Origin: Mixia osmundae IAM 14324 | Taxonomy: Eukaryota; Basidiomycota; Mixiomycetes; Mixiales; Mixiaceae | Assembly (NCBI RefSeq): GCF_000708205.1 | Contig: NW_014575563.1 | Coordinates: 1,419,361 to 1,483,360, forward strand | Direction: 5' to 3' | DNA length: 64,000 bases | Shown here: piece by piece, positions 1-13,235 of the stretch | How positions within the stretch are numbered: the stretch's first letter is position 1 | Layout: the number at the start of each line of letters is the position of its first letter | Made by a program: the position numbers and the translations under genes | The notes under the pieces: generated by a model | The model's database searches: none | What the model saw: only the letters and a program-made list of their open reading frames with translations | What the model was told of the DNA's origin: nothing

Positions 1-905
1 GGAGAGCTGTCGGCTGTGCTACCAGGATACCGAGACGTCCAGTCGACCACCACTTGTTCCCATGATCGCTCTCGGAACGCGATGCTATCTATCGTTACCA
101 GATAACGAAGGCCTTACCACAGGACATTGCTGGATCGTGCCACTCCAACACAATCTTAGCTGTCTGGAAGGCGATGACGACTTCTGGGACGAGGTGAAAG
201 TACGTCCCTGTCGACCTGTGTCGCGTGACGAGCTCACAAGGATCTGCAGAACTTCATGAAGACATTGATGAAGATGTTCGCGGCTCAAGACAAGGGCGTC
301 ATCTTCTTCGAGACTGTGCTCTCGCTTCGGTCGCAACGACATAGCTACATCGAGGCTATACCTGTGCCTTTCGACATCTATGACGATGCACCGCAGTACT
401 TCAAAGAAGCAATCCTCGCAGTCGAGTCTGAATGGTCGCAGAACAAGAAGCTCATCGACTTTGCTTCGCGTCCGGGCGGCTTTCGACGTGCGATGGTACC
501 CAATCTGCCCTATTTTGCTGTGCAATGGGACTACAAAGGTGCGTGCGCCATGGCTCTCGCGCGCCTTTCAGCCTCTGATCACGTGAGCGTATCAGGCGAG
601 AAAGGTTATGGGCACGTCATCGAGGGAATGGACACACAGGAAGGCGCGGGTGATGGCGCAGACGAATTCGAAGAGGCCAAGGGCGGAGGCGAGTTTACCA
701 GGTGCGTTCATTGCCATGCCATCTCAACGTGACTGACGTTTCACGAATGTCCAGATACTTTGCGCACGAGATTATCGGGAGCTTGCTCGAGCTTGAGCCG
801 CGTGCGTGGCGTAAACCTCGACGAGCGAAGCAGAGCGAGGAGGCGAGTCGCATACAGGCATTCAAAACGCACTACGATGCGTATGACTGGACAAAAGTGT
901 TGTAG
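1..905 (+). CDS. CWF19-like protein, C-terminal part (5' end outside window)
   Basis: Exons <1-199, 250-538, 605-701 and 755-905 join in frame; all three introns are GT-AG. The visible protein matches the C-terminal half of the Cwf19/CWF19L family, which works with the spliceosome and the debranching enzyme in turnover of lariat introns. The first exon carries a CxxC pair (ESCRLCYQD) and the HIT-like core LTTGHCWIVPLQH of the first CwfJ C-terminal domain. Later exons give the second domain, with SRPGGFRRAMVPNLPYFAVQ followed by GYGHVIEG and a C-terminal YFAHEIIGSLLELEPRAWRK. The reading frame is open at base 2, so the start lies upstream. Family assignment is firm; orthology to Cwf19 rather than a paralogue is inferred. 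Confidence 0.88.
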
Positions 906-1182
906 CTCTGCAAATGTGATAGCGAACGCATATGCAAGCTGATAGATCAGCGTCTGGTGGCGCGCGAAGGCCCAGAGAGACCAGATGGGCATCAGCGCAA
1001 CGCGCGAGTCGGAAGTGGCGCTTCGAGGAAAATCTACGCGAGCTCTGTCAGTGACCTGATAGCCAGCCTCTTACAGTCAGAGCATCCATACAGGACAGTG
1101 TTGGCGTGAGATAGTCGTTGGCGAAGAGGAGACTTCTCGGTCCGAGGGACGAAGCGCTCGCTCAGAGCGATAGTCGCCCACG

Positions 1183-2939
1183 ATGGGTCAGACACTCAGC
1201 GAGCCGGTGACGACGAAGCACTCTGACGAGGGAAGCGATGCTCGGCTGGCGTACGCAGTCAGCGAGATGCAGGGCTGGCGACTAAGTGGGTTTATTCGTT
1301 TTGCATCGACGCCCATTCTCATCTCGACCGGTATCATTGTGCCTGACGATCCCAATCTCTATCGGCCGTCTACGAGCACTTCATCTCACAACAGGGCGGA
1401 CAGCCTCTCTTCGCATTCGGCATCCCCGTCTCATCGGCAACTAGCAATGTACAAGCAGCTGCTGACTCGTCATGGCAGGCATGGAAGACGCACACGCGAC
1501 CATCCTGCAATTAGACGATCCAGCGCTACAGGGCTCTTCTTCCGCCTCTCTGTCTGCAGAACGGGCAAAAGCACCAGACGGCAATGGCTTCTTCGCAGTC
1601 TATGATGGTCACGGCGGTCGGTCGATCTGCTGATCAGCACTGAGAACGCATCTGAGTCTGCTTTTGTGCTTGGTAGGCGGCACGGTCGCTCGCTTTGCAG
1701 GTGATACAGTACATTATAGGTTGCGACAGACGCCGGCATATAAAGCGGGCAAGTATGAGCAGGCGCTCAAGGATGCTTTCCTCAAGACCGATGAAGATCT
1801 GCTATCGAGTACGTTCATGCACACATCAGACGAGCTCAGCTGACAAAGGCGTCCCTTTGGAAGACCCAGAATTCCAAGCGGATCCATCAGGCTGCACAGC
1901 TGTAGCGGCACTCTTCACGACCGACGGCAAGATCCTCGTCGCCAATGCGGGTGACTCACGATCTATACTCTCTTGTGGGGGCGAGGCGAAAGCCATGTCA
2001 CACGACCATAAGCCTGTCAACGAAGGCGAGCAAGCCCGCATTACTGCAGCGGGCGGCTTCGTCGAGTTTGGGCGAGTGAACGGTCCGTCATTTTTGATCT
2101 CGGCGTAGCATCTGCTCATCCCTCAGCGCGAACAGGAAATCTCGCATTATCGCGCGCGCTTGGGGATTTCGAGTTCAAGCGCAGCGCGGAGCTGGACGCC
2201 GAACATCAGATCGTCACAGCCGATCCAGACATCATCACACACGACGTTACAGCAGAGGATGAGTTCCTCATCATCGCATGCGATGGTACGCAGCCCTCTC
2301 GCCCCGTCGACCCTCGATTTGCTTATGCGTGGCACAGGTATATGGGACGTGCTCACCTCGCAACAGACTGTCGACTTTGTGCGACGGACAATAGCGCAAG
2401 GCAACACGCTCAAGGAAGTCGTGGAAAAGACAATAGATCTCTGTCTGGCACCCGATTCTGACTGGGGCGGCGTTGGCTGCGACAACATGACCATGCTCGT
2501 CGTTGCTCTGCTGGGCGGTCGGACGCAAGAGGAATGGTACGCCTGGGTCACCGATCGCGTGAACAAGGGCGTCGGCTATGCAACACCGCGAGAGCTGCCG
2601 CAACCCTTCACTATCCCACCGCGCAACGATCAGGTCGGCGTGGTGGGAAGGGGTGCAGGCGGTATACCGGGCTCATTGGTCAACGTGATCCAGGGCTCGC
2701 TCGCGAACCATCCGATTGCTGCTCGCCAGGATGCCGAGAAATTATCTACAGCGCCCGAAGGCTCTGCCGAAGCTTTGAGACGCGATACAATCACTATCGG
2801 CGACGACGCGGCGATGGAGACCGACGAGCCATCCGCGCCGGAGACACAGATGAACGCAGAGACGCCCCATCCTGCCGTGCAGGCTGAGGGCCTATCGGAC
2901 AAGAGTGAGGACCCGACGCTCAATACAGCAAGCGAATAG
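1183..2939 (+). CDS. PP2C-type protein serine/threonine phosphatase (Ptc2/Ptc3-like)
   Basis: Exons 1183-1285, 1479-1616, 1677-1808, 1849-2082, 2136-2285 and 2338-2939 give 452 residues. The metal-dependent PP2C motifs occur in order: [22 protein letters not shown] (Mn/Mg-binding Asp), [48 protein letters not shown] and [12 protein letters not shown]. The N-terminal MGQTLSEP begins with MG, so myristoylation is possible as in other PP2Cs. The C-terminal 150 residues are low-complexity and acidic, as in yeast Ptc2/3, which reverse stress MAPK and checkpoint kinase signalling. The first intron (193 bases) is about four times the local norm; no second gene is visible in it. Confidence 0.92.
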
Positions 2940-3130
2940 TCCGAGCTCTTAGCCCAGCGCTTTTCATGATACCCTCTTGTATATTTCGAGCATTCTATAT
3001 CATGCAACATCTGTGTGAGTTGAGGAGCAGCGATCGACCGCGCGCACGCGCACTCACGTCTCCAGATCCAGAAACACAGATAACCTCCGCGCTGCTCGAT
3101 AATTGACGCGTGCCCCGGCCCCGGTAATGT

Positions 3131-6100
3131 ATGGCGGAGTCTGGCGGGACTCGGCTGACGGCTTGGGTGCACGAGTCATCGGCAAAGGCAGCAGATGTGA
3201 TTGTGAGCCATTCGGCGCTCGATGGACCCGATGGCACGCTGTACCGGCTTGTCAAATTGCGAGATAATGACGACCAGACGGAGGTGCCGCACTTCCTCTT
3301 TCGCAAGTCGGCCAGCTCGCCGGGTGAGGTGTCTGCTCAGCTCGAGATCTCTCTGTCCAGCGAGATCGCAAAGCAGCTCAATCTACTGAACCGGGATGCA
3401 ATCCTTGTCCAGCAACTGGAAGAGCCTCTGAACGAGGCCTACCTTGCCACTCATGTCGAGCTCTACTTCAAGGATCAGCATCTCGGACGTGCGGACATGC
3501 ATCGCCTCTCGCTCGCTCTGCAAGACACCTGCGTCTGGATCGGACAGCGGATCAGCATCCCAGGCTGCAACTTACGCGCTCGCGTTGGCGAAATCTGGAC
3601 GCAAGGGCAGCGCACGAATTCTGCTTATGTCACTCATGCAACGAAGACCGTCTTTCGATCCGAAAGCGCCAAGTTCTTCATCTTCATGCAGCTGTCGGAA
3701 GAGATGTGGCACTTTGACAACGATGGCTGCATGTATTACGAGAAAGCCATTGGGCTCTTTCTCCCAGAACTCTTCACGCGGTGGGAGCAAGCCAGCACTG
3801 ACCACGTCGTCTCGCTCGTCCTATCGGCGCGTATCTTGTACACGAAGGAAGAGGCCTTACAGATGGCCAAAATACCCACAATGGATCCCGACGGGCGATA
3901 CTATCTTGACGTCTATCGCGTCGTGGCAGATTTGGAAAGTCACAGGGCATGGTCGAGCATCTTGCGCACGCTGCAAGCCGAAGGTGTGGCATCATCATCA
4001 TCATCTCGTTTTGCGAGGCATCCGCTCATCAGATGGCAGTCTTTCGATTCAAGCGCAGCGTTCTACTCGACCATTCGCCGGTAAAAGATCAAATCTGTGG
4101 CAAGCTGTCGGCAGCGCACAACGGCAACGTACTCGAATCGATCAATCTGGCCGTCAATGCCTTTGACAAAAACTATATAGACCGCGATCTGCACCGAACA
4201 GGCCTCAGCGTAGTCATCGTGACCGCTGGCACTTGTCATTTTCATGTCGACAAGCTTCTGCTGCGCATCACTACAGAACGCATGCTCGATCATGGCATAG
4301 GCATGGACTGCGTAAGCTTGGCGAAGATGCCATTGCATCAAGTGCCACTCTTCAGATACTATTCACACGAGCCTGTCGCCAAGAAAGAAGCTGATCCTCG
4401 CACGATCATCGGCAAAGGGATACCGTCGGAGGCTCGCAAGACCGCTCGCGGACGTAGGCCGCTCTACGGTCTCAGTCAGAGCAATCGTGACCCTCTGTAT
4501 CACGATGCTACTCACGGTAGCGAGCCTCTACTTCCCTTTTATACCGTGCCACATTGGCTTGACTGCAGCTTCTATTCTCGCCAGCCTGACAAACCATTCA
4601 GAGCAGACAGATTCATGCCACGCTGTAGGATGCCCGAGATCGAGTCGCTCGGCGCGGCAGAGCACGAGAACAGTGCAATCAGCATCGCACTGCTACCCCG
4701 TCTGGCTATCGTCACATCGAAGGACCAGCTGAAGTGGTCAGAGGTCGACAATGCAACCATGCGACGTCTAGCTCGTGAGCGTTTCGATGCGGTAGCTTGC
4801 GGACGAATGCGCGTATCTCAGCAAAGCTTTGCTTCCACTCGCGCTTTTGATACGGGCAGCGAATCTCAAAATGCGTTCGGTATTCTCGACTCGGCGCATA
4901 GTGACAGCCAGCATTCTTTCGGAATTGACGATGAGGCTTCATTATCCTCTCCCAGCAAGCTGCCGTCTCCCGTCCTAGTCTCAGAACCACCCAGAGTAGC
5001 TACGCCGCCCGCCGCAACCACTCCACGCATACCTGCTAGTCCTCTTCCGGTAGCGCAAGATTCTCCTAATCAGGAGAGCTCCGCGCAAAGCGAAGCGACG
5101 ACACGGTCACGCGTCCGTTCGTCATCGGTGTCAACCTCACGCACCTCACTATCTCTTCGCACTGCTAATGGCGACAAGCCTCGCTTCACGCCCCAGCTCA
5201 TTTCGCGCATAGCCTCGCAAGCTGGCCAGGCACCTGCGCAGATTACACCTGAGAAAGGTGCCAATTGGTTCTGGCCGAGAAAGTCGAGCGCTGGCAAAAG
5301 TGAAGTCGCTGCGCCACAGATTACCTCAATCACGTCAATCACTGGCAAATTGGGAAGCCTTCGAAGTAACAACCAGGCGCAAGAGTCCGAGCCTAAGCCT
5401 GCTACCACAGACATATCCCGCAGTCATCTGACGCTACCGAAGCCCTCTCAGCCCAATGTGCTACCCGTCAGCCCTACCAAATCCGAGCAGATTTCGACCG
5501 TCGTGCAGCCAATACCGTTGCGCAAAACTGCTACGCTTAACGAGGAATCGGACCTCATTTCACGCTCGCATCGTTCGGACATCATTGGCTCATATAGGTC
5601 GGCCGGCGTTTCATTCGAAGCCGATTCGTTGGAGCAAAAACGCAAATCCTTGGCAGTGCAAGATCAGCGGCATCGACTCAATCCTTCCAATCCGAGCAAA
5701 AGCACCCAGGTGCTGCTCAGACAAAGTCAGCGATGGATCAATATCTTTCCGCGGCATGTCAATGATCAGCGCTCGGTCAAATGGAAGTCCTTGTGCAGTC
5801 CGGCTTCATTGCCGCTTTACACTACTCACTATCCGTCAGCGCGAGAGCTCAAAGAGGCTTACGTCGAAAAGGGCTATACGGTTCCGATCAATCAGCATGT
5901 ATATTCCTTCATGGTAAAGCCAGCAAAGAGCATGACTGAAGCAGCAGCGGGCGTGCTGAAAGAAGCGATCGCTCAAAGGCTCTCGCAAGGCTTCCAGCTC
6001 ATCGTGCCGCTGGCTGGCGCGACGTCGACGCTCGGTCTAGCAATGATCGGGAGCGCAGATATCAGTCAAGCGCTCACTGATCCTCTGCGTATGGGCGCTC

Positions 6101-7960
6101 GCGCTATATACCTCAGCATGAGCAGTCACATCCACCGGATACAGTACGACCAAGCGCTCAATCAACTCAAGGTCACCATATACGTGCGTCGTCAAGATTG
6201 GCTTAAGCCAGATCATGCGTATCGATGCGTTATTTGGCCTTTCAAGGACTCGATCTTTGAGCAGACTGCGATAACATTCCCTGTAAGTCCGCACCTACGC
6301 AGCACTGTGCGCCTTCTGACTCGTCATAATAGCATCCCGATCTCTCGCGCTTTGATGTGAAGCTACTGGACCGAATGATCTGCGGGCAAGAAGCTGTTGA
6401 AGAGTTCTCGGACGCTCTACGATATCGACGAATTCGCCTCGTGCTGCTGCCTGCGCCCATACGCAATCGCGAAACGATCATTTCTCAGAACAGCGATGTG
6501 CTCGACGAGTCTTCGACCGACGAGGAGATAAGGAACGATGGCATCATCAAGCTCTACGATCTCTTCCGAAAATCGGCCTGGCTGCGCGGGCCCAGCAGCG
6601 AGACCGCCAGAATTCTCAAGGTTCAGTGTGTAATGACAACGGCTGATCCGAGTATCTACGCGAGACAAGTCGCGAGCAAGCTAGACGCAGCATTGCCCAC
6701 AAAGACCCATACCGACGCTCGTGACAAGCCTAGCTTGCGAGATTGCTCGTTGGCAGAGATAGCATCACATATGCTCGATCGGAGTTCTGGCTTGCAGCTC
6801 GTCAACCGCACTTGGTACATACAGCGATTCGAGAATTCTTTCATCGGCAAGGAGTTTATCGAGTGGCTCATGTCACGCTATATCGATTTGTCAACCCGCA
6901 AAGACGCCCTCGAAGCTGGCCAGCGTCTCCAGGAGCAAGGCCTTTTTGTACACGTCAGAGGAAGGCGTAAGCTTTTAGACGGCCAATACTTCTATTACCT
7001 GGCACCTGATTACGCGCCCATTCGCAAGAGCCGGTGGTTCAGCCGCTCCAATGAAGAGCAGCGCCAAAGCAGTCGACCAGCAAGCCAGTCTCGTGGCCAA
7101 TTCGCTAAACGTATCGTCAGCTCTGCTGCTGCGGCCGTGGATCGCGAGGGCGCATCTGCCGTCAAAATGAGCACATCGATCGTCATCGACCATGACCCAA
7201 AGAAGCTATCAGATCGCGCAGAGACCGCCATTCTGCACATCGAGACAAGCCACAATCCTGTCAACGGGTCACATTTACAGATTCACTGGATGTGTACGTC
7301 TCGACTTGTCGACGAGCTGCTGCAGCAGTATCGTCGGCTGGTCGAGCGCTACGGCTACCGTCTAGTCGAGGAGCATGTCCACCAAATCAAAGGTGCGTGG
7401 CAGACTGTGCTCAGTCGTCACTGACTGACAGTCCGACAGACATTACGCAAGACAATCCCTTTCAAAAGATCACGCGTATCGCACTGACGGTCCAGCCACC
7501 TGATGTGCCAGATCTCGGCGCACTAGCAGATAGCATATTGCCGGACCAGTACTTTGAGATGCAGCTTCTCAGGCAACATGGCTATCTGCTTGACGTCGAG
7601 GCAGACGATCGCTTTCCGAGAGACGTCGAGGTCAGCTATAGCTATCGTCGCAACCACTATGACTTCTGCCAATTCATCCATACTTCCGGCATAGCATTTG
7701 TGCAAATCAGTAGGGATGAGGACGGCTCATCCAGCTTCCTGTTCCTGCGCAATAGAATCTATCTATCGCATGCTCCGGCGACATCCGACCGCGACGCGAT
7801 ATCCCCAGACGTGCTTTGCTCCGAGCTGCGCGCACTATGTAATGACTCGGCTAGATTGACAGAGTTTTGGCGTGCAGCGCGACAGCGCCTCTTGCAGGAT
7901 ATTGCCGAGGCGGAAGACGAAGCTGTCGCCACCGCAAACGCGAGCATATCCGCCGCCTGA
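3131..7960 (+). CDS. IML1: IML1/DEPDC5 homologue, GATOR1 (SEACIT) subunit
   Basis: Exons 3131-3983, 4040-6282, 6333-7392 and 7440-7960 encode 1558 residues. The N-terminal third carries the Iml1 domain, with AKFFIFMQLSEEMWHFDNDG and the conserved block AVNAFDKNYIDRDLHRTGLS leading into LDHGIGMDCVSLAKMPLHQV. A DEP domain lies near residues 1170-1260 (SFIGKEFIEWLMSR...). The C-terminal part (YFEMQLLRQHGYLLDVEAD, then RNHYDFCQFIHTSG) is the conserved Iml1 tail. In yeasts and animals this protein is the catalytic GAP-bearing core of GATOR1, which turns off Rag/Gtr GTPases at the vacuole and so inhibits TORC1. A long Ser/Pro-rich stretch around residues 600-850 looks disordered. It ends 10 bases from the convergent TBCD gene. 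Confidence 0.93.
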
Positions 7961-7970
7961 TGTTGTGAGA

Positions 7971-10900
7971 TCATTGCAATCGTTGTGCAAGCGCGTCCAT
8001 AGCCTGTCGAATATGCTTTGGCTGGATCGTCGGCGCCGTAAATTTTGTCGCAATGCTCTGCGCTATCTTTGGGTGCTCGCGCGCGAACGGCAGGAATACT
8101 GGCTCGATGTAGACAGACTGGACAAAGAAATGAGTGCAGGAAGTCGCTAGGCTTCTTGGCTTACGGTCATTCTGCCAGCACAAAGCCGCGCAATTGCCAC
8201 AGCTAGAGCACTGCTCCACTCTTCGAATGTGAGTAGGCTTAGCATGGCAGCGAGCGATGCATCAAGCCGGGAAATCACGTCATTCTGCCGCAGAACTGAC
8301 AAGCATGCGATTGCAGCTTTCAGCGCTTCGCTCGGAGAGCCGATTCGCGCAGCCGCCTCTGCAGCATTGAGCGCATCTCTGCGTACTGCAAGTATAGGGT
8401 CGAGACACTGTCCCAGGCACAATGCGAGACCGATGCCCAATTCATCAGATTCTTGCGTAAGCCATTGCGGCAACGCGATCATGGCCTGCCGACGCAAATT
8501 GGCGCCAATATCGCCTCGACGATCCTGGCTGTAGTCTCGCAAGCAAATGAGTAGCGTTTCGAGTACGCGCTGCCGCGAAGGACCGCCAAGTGTCCGTGAA
8601 TGACTGCCGGCCCGTAAATTGAACGCGTGAACGCAAGCTGTACGGAGTTCGATCGGCTTGCTCGTCTGTAGTTTCGGTAAGCTCCATGATATGACACGGG
8701 AGTGGCGCCCACCTGAACAGCGCTATTGCACAGCGCTACAGCAATCGTTTCTTCTGATTCTGAAGAATCGGCGGACGCAGCGATGAGTAGTGGCAGACTC
8801 GGTGATGCAGAGCCATCCTGCGCAAGCTCGGAGAGCCACGTAAAGATCTCGCATCAAATAGAGACTCTCGACCAGACAGATGGACTCATCTGTTCCTCTG
8901 GGGTGCGAGGTCGACTCTGCCTGACAAGCTTGCAACAGCTTGAGCAGCGGCCTCGTGGGAGGCTACGCGGTCAGAACGCGCTGCGGCATCTACGAGAGAC
9001 CACAGCCAGAGCGATTGGGATTCGCCGGGCTGCAGGAATCGTATCGTAGTACAAGCCGCCTTCAACAGTGGCACCGCGTGTGCACCTTTGGCGTGTTTGA
9101 GCGCGCTTTGCAGTAAGCTCGAGAGCTGCGCGTGATGTCAGCCAAGGTCATGCGGTAAGCTGACCAGGTACTTTGCTGCTTTGTGTTGTGTCCAGCTCAG
9201 ACGAAGCAAGGTGCCGAATTGCAAGCAAGCAGCCATGCAGCGTGACAGCATCTCGACGGAAGTCTGCTTCTGATAATAATCGCTCGAGAATGGTGCTTTG
9301 CGATAAAGCTGCCGAGGCGACACGTCCCAGGCTTTCTGCTGACAGCTCTCGCAGGCTCGCGTCCCAATGGCTTAATCTGCGCGACAGCAGGATTTCAACA
9401 ATTGCGGCATGATATGAAGCAAGACTGCTTGACACTGCGATCAACAGAAGCACATCTGTATGATGAAGAGCGCACGATGCGACGGCAGGAGCTGCTTCGA
9501 TGAATGCAGCACGTCGCTGACTGATTGTCGAAAAGTCAGTCAAGGCGAGTGCCTCGAGCCCGGACGGTATTGCATTCTGCGCTTATATACATCAGCATCG
9601 AACGACCTTCGTGCGAAGATATGCCTACCGAATGGCCCACGAGCTCTTGAAAAGCTGCGCTGGCTGCTCGCCTGCAATGTACTTCTCGGTCGAAAAGAGT
9701 TGCGCAGACGAGATTCCGTGCAATCGCGTATGACTGAACCTCGATAGCTTTGATAGCGTCTGGACATCTTGCCAGAGACCAGAGCAGATAGGCAGCGGCA
9801 TCTCGCACAGCATCCCCCACGCCATGATTGCCGCGCAGTACTTCGAAAGAGATTGCATTGATCGCAAAGGCGATCGTCGCATTGAAGGCTGTCTTCGGCA
9901 TCGCATTTCTGCGACATAGTTCTGCGAGGAAGAGACAGACGCCGTGAGACGCGTCTTCTGGCCTGGGCGTGCTAGTGCAGGCTGCAATCTCGAGAGTGGC
10001 ATCGATGATTTGCTGCGTGTAGTCTGCTGCGACAGCTTTGCCGATACGGGCAAGATACTTGGCTGCAGACCATCGTACGAGTGTGTCCTGGTCTTGCGTA
10101 AGTGACTGGTTCATCCTACATGTATGCCGGAGCGTACCTTGTGCTGCAAATAGTCGATCATATCAGCGATGACGTCTTCTGCCTTGTCCGATATATCTGA
10201 AGCGTCCATGAGTGCGAAAATTAGAGGAGAGTCTAAAGAAGGACCTTTTGGTTCTACAAGAGTGAGTAAGGCGAGTCGACCGGCAAATTTGAGCGACAGC
10301 TTGGACAGCAATATATTGCGCGAGTCCAGGCTGGCTTTTCGTATCAAATCACGCAAGCCCCAGAGAGGCATAACTAGGGCTGCAGAAGCATCGGACGGAA
10401 GCTCGGCAAGAAAGCGGCACAATGTCGTCGAGACACCGATAAGCTGCTGGACGATGAGAGGCCGTGCATAGCGCGCGGATGTGGACGCACTAGGAAGGCA
10501 TCACGGCTGTCTTGCAAAACTTGTATGCACCATGCGAGATAGTCACGACGCATCATTGGTGAGGCATCCGTTCTGCAGAGCGTCAGCTCGGTTCCGAGAC
10601 GTTACAAGCGCTGCACACCTTGCGTGTAAACGAGCCAAAAGAATGGCAGCACCGTCGCGTTCTTTGCCTGCTGAGCCCAAGAACTGTCTAGCGATTGCGA
10701 GGATGCGAGCATGTACATCTTTCCCCACTTTGTCGAGGGCGAAGGGCAGCATGCAGAGAAGCGAAAGCCAGATCAAGAGGGTGAAGCGCGTCTCCCATGT
10801 GATGATGACGTCCTGCGCAATGTCTCGCTCGAGGAGTAGTAGGGGAAGCGACAGGTCGGATGGACGATGGGGAAAGCATGGCATGATGGCTTTGTAGCCT

Positions 10901-11238
10901 CGCACTTTGATGAGCGTGTAGAGCAAACAAGCCGAGCGTCGAGCGCGTTCGGTGGCTTCTTGCGATGTGCTAGCGTCCCTGAGCATGAGGAAGAAAGGCA
11001 TCTGTTGATCGAGAAGGAGCTTCGTCATGTTCTGCACGTGAGGATCAAGCAGATGGCCCTGGTCGGCGTACGAGTCGAGCATGGACTGCAGCGCGAGCAG
11101 TTGTCTCTCTTCGAGGCCATTGTCATCTGGTGCTGGCTTGATGAGGACCGGTAGGGTTGTGAACGCTCGTAGATCGGGCAAGATGTCCTCTGGCTTGCCC
11201 TGAAACGGCCAAGCATCGTCTTCAAAGTCGTCGCTCAT
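7971..11238 (-). CDS. Tubulin-folding cofactor D (TBCD / Alp1 / Cin1)
   Basis: Read on the minus strand from ATG 11238: exons 10619-11238, 10491-10572, 10138-10446, 9629-10087, 9172-9576, ~8916-9125, ~8713-8847, 8165-8665 and 7971-8117, about 955 residues. Recognisable blocks are WETRFTLLIWLSLLCMLPFA, HKDTLVRWSAAKYLARIGK, AYLLWSLARC, RRAASAAFQELVGH and CLRDYSQDRRGDIGANLRRQ, all typical of TBCD HEAT-repeat proteins. TBCD captures beta-tubulin and forms the supercomplex that makes alpha/beta dimers, and it also disassembles them. The junction between the sixth and seventh exons is not resolved: a weak GTCGAC donor (intron 8848-8915) and a GCAAGC donor nearby both keep frame. The protein is shorter than human TBCD (about 1190), so a missed exon is possible. 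Confidence 0.85.
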
Positions 11239-11329
11239 CCGCCTGCCGAGTTTGTGCTTGTCAAGCCAACAAGAGCAGCTGCCCCCCTCCGCCCTTGCTT
11301 GTTCTGCGCCCCGGGCGAGGTGTGGGGCT

Positions 11330-13132
11330 ATGACAGAGACACCGCCGGCTATCACTGGCTCTGGCGAAGCATCTATCCGACAACAAGTCGATGTGCAAGA
11401 CCAGAGCTTGACCACGCACCAAGGGCTGCAAGATCTGTTGGAGGCATACGAGGTTGAGAGGACATGTCGGCATGTAGAAGCTCTGGACGCCCAAAGGGTA
11501 GCCTCAGACTGTCCCAGGCGTGCAACAATGCTCATACACACGACTCACGACAGATAGCGCTTCAGTTCCCGGACGAGCTCCTGCCTGACGCCGTGCCAAT
11601 CTATCGCGCACTGAGGTCAAGGATACCTCTGCCCAGAGAGCTCTACGTCTTGGCAGATACCACGTTCGGCAGGTCAGCATTGCCGTTTCATCATTGGTCC
11701 CGCAAGTCAGTCACTGAGACCGCATTGACCAGTTGCTGCATTGATGAAGTCGCGGCACAGCACGTCGACGCGGACCTGGTCGTCCACTATGGCCATGCTT
11801 GTCTTAGCGTGTGCGTCCTGCCCTTCCAGCCTTGCTGAGATCATCCTCGAGCAAGCTCTCGCAGAACGCCCGGCATCAACGCGCTCTACGTCTTCCTGAA
11901 GCGGCCGCTCGATGCTCCGACGACGTATCAGAGACTCGCCAGTGCTATAGCGACTCCGAGTTGCATAGAGGGCAAGAAGGCTGTACTGCTGCTCTACGAT
12001 GTGGCCTACTGCTGGGCCTACGATGACCTGGTCGGTCAGACTCGCGATCATTTCGACTTACCCGTCATTGTCGCGCGGATAGACGATGCCAAGGCGCACA
12101 AAGCATCCACATCCCAAGCAAGCGGCAGCCTCGCGAGATCGTACCATTTGCCCTCCGATATCACGCTGGCAGATTGTTTGATAGCCTACGTCGGCGAAGA
12201 AGGCCTCTCGCTCAACAACGTCCTCATAACCCACTCGAGCAATCCTGTCAGTCCATCTTCGCGGCTGGCTCCCTTTGCTGAACTGGGTAGCAGGTCTTCC
12301 ATTACTGCCCCTCGAGCGGTCAGGTCGCACTGGCTTCTGGTCGCACCAACAAACTCCTCATGAAGCGATATGTCGCTGTGCAAAAGGCCAAAGACGCAGA
12401 TGTTTTTGGTCTGGTCATCGGCACGCTCAGCATAGGCATGTTCCTCAGACAGCGCTCGCTAATAGGACTGAGCAGGTCATCCAGATGCTGCTCTGCCGCT
12501 CATCACTGCATTACGGCGCCTGCTCAAGCGGAAGAGGAAAAAAGTCTATACGCTCGCAGTGGGCAAGCTCAATCCCGCCAAGCTGGCCAACTTCCTCGAA
12601 GTCGACTGCTTCGTCCTGATCGCTTGCCCGGAGCACTCGCTGCTCGGAGACGCTGCAAAGGAGTACCATCGGCCCATCATCTCACCTCATGAGCTCTTTG
12701 TCGCACTCAATGTCTCGGAATGGTCAGGCGACTATATACTCGACTTCAACCGCTTGTTAGGGCTAGACATCGAGGGCAACGAGCGCACGGCGGACGATGA
12801 TGATAATGATGATGATGAGTCGCCTGCATTTTCGCTCATCACTGGGCAGTACAGGACAGTCAAGCGATTTGACACCAAACCGAAAGCAGGTATGCCCTCT
12901 GTCTCTAATGACGATGATCGTGACCGACGCGCGCACAGACACGGGCGAGAGTGCTTCCCAAGCAATTGCAGTGCGCAGTAAAGACACGAGCGTTGCAGAG
13001 TCGCTAGGAAGTGCGGCGGGTATGCACCTCTCTACGCGATCCTACCGCGGCCTCGAGCCTCGGTATGGCCTCGATCCGCCTGCACAGCTCGAGTCGGGAC
13101 GGTCTGGTATCGCCCGACAGTACGACCGCTAG
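11330..13132 (+). CDS. DPH2: Diphthamide biosynthesis protein 2
   Basis: Exons 11330-11497, 11554-11672, 11733-11810, 11865-12246, 12294-12435, 12485-12889 and 12939-13132 give 495 residues. Conserved blocks: [102 protein letters not shown] and the C-terminal TRSYRGLE. Dph2 pairs with Dph1 to transfer the aminocarboxypropyl group of SAM to a histidine of eEF2. The intron at 12436-12484 starts with GC (donor GCATGT). Only this junction gives [19 protein letters not shown], which lines up with the family without gaps. An acidic Asp/Asn run (GAT repeats near 12797) lies before the tail. It is divergent from TBCD, with 91 bases between start codons. Confidence 0.94.
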
Positions 13133-13235
13133 CCATAGTGCAAGGTCATGTAGCTGCAGCTGATCAGGGGGCGCGCTTGAGCACGGCGAGCGTCAGGCGT
13201 GCGTTCTGGCTGATGTGCATCGAGGCACTGCAGCC

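Noticed and set aside
3990-4005. CAT repeats at the 5' side of IML1 intron 1 giving poly-Ile or poly-Met runs in other frames.
   Set aside because: They lie inside a GT-AG intron needed to restore the conserved Iml1 sequence; an ordinary short microsatellite.
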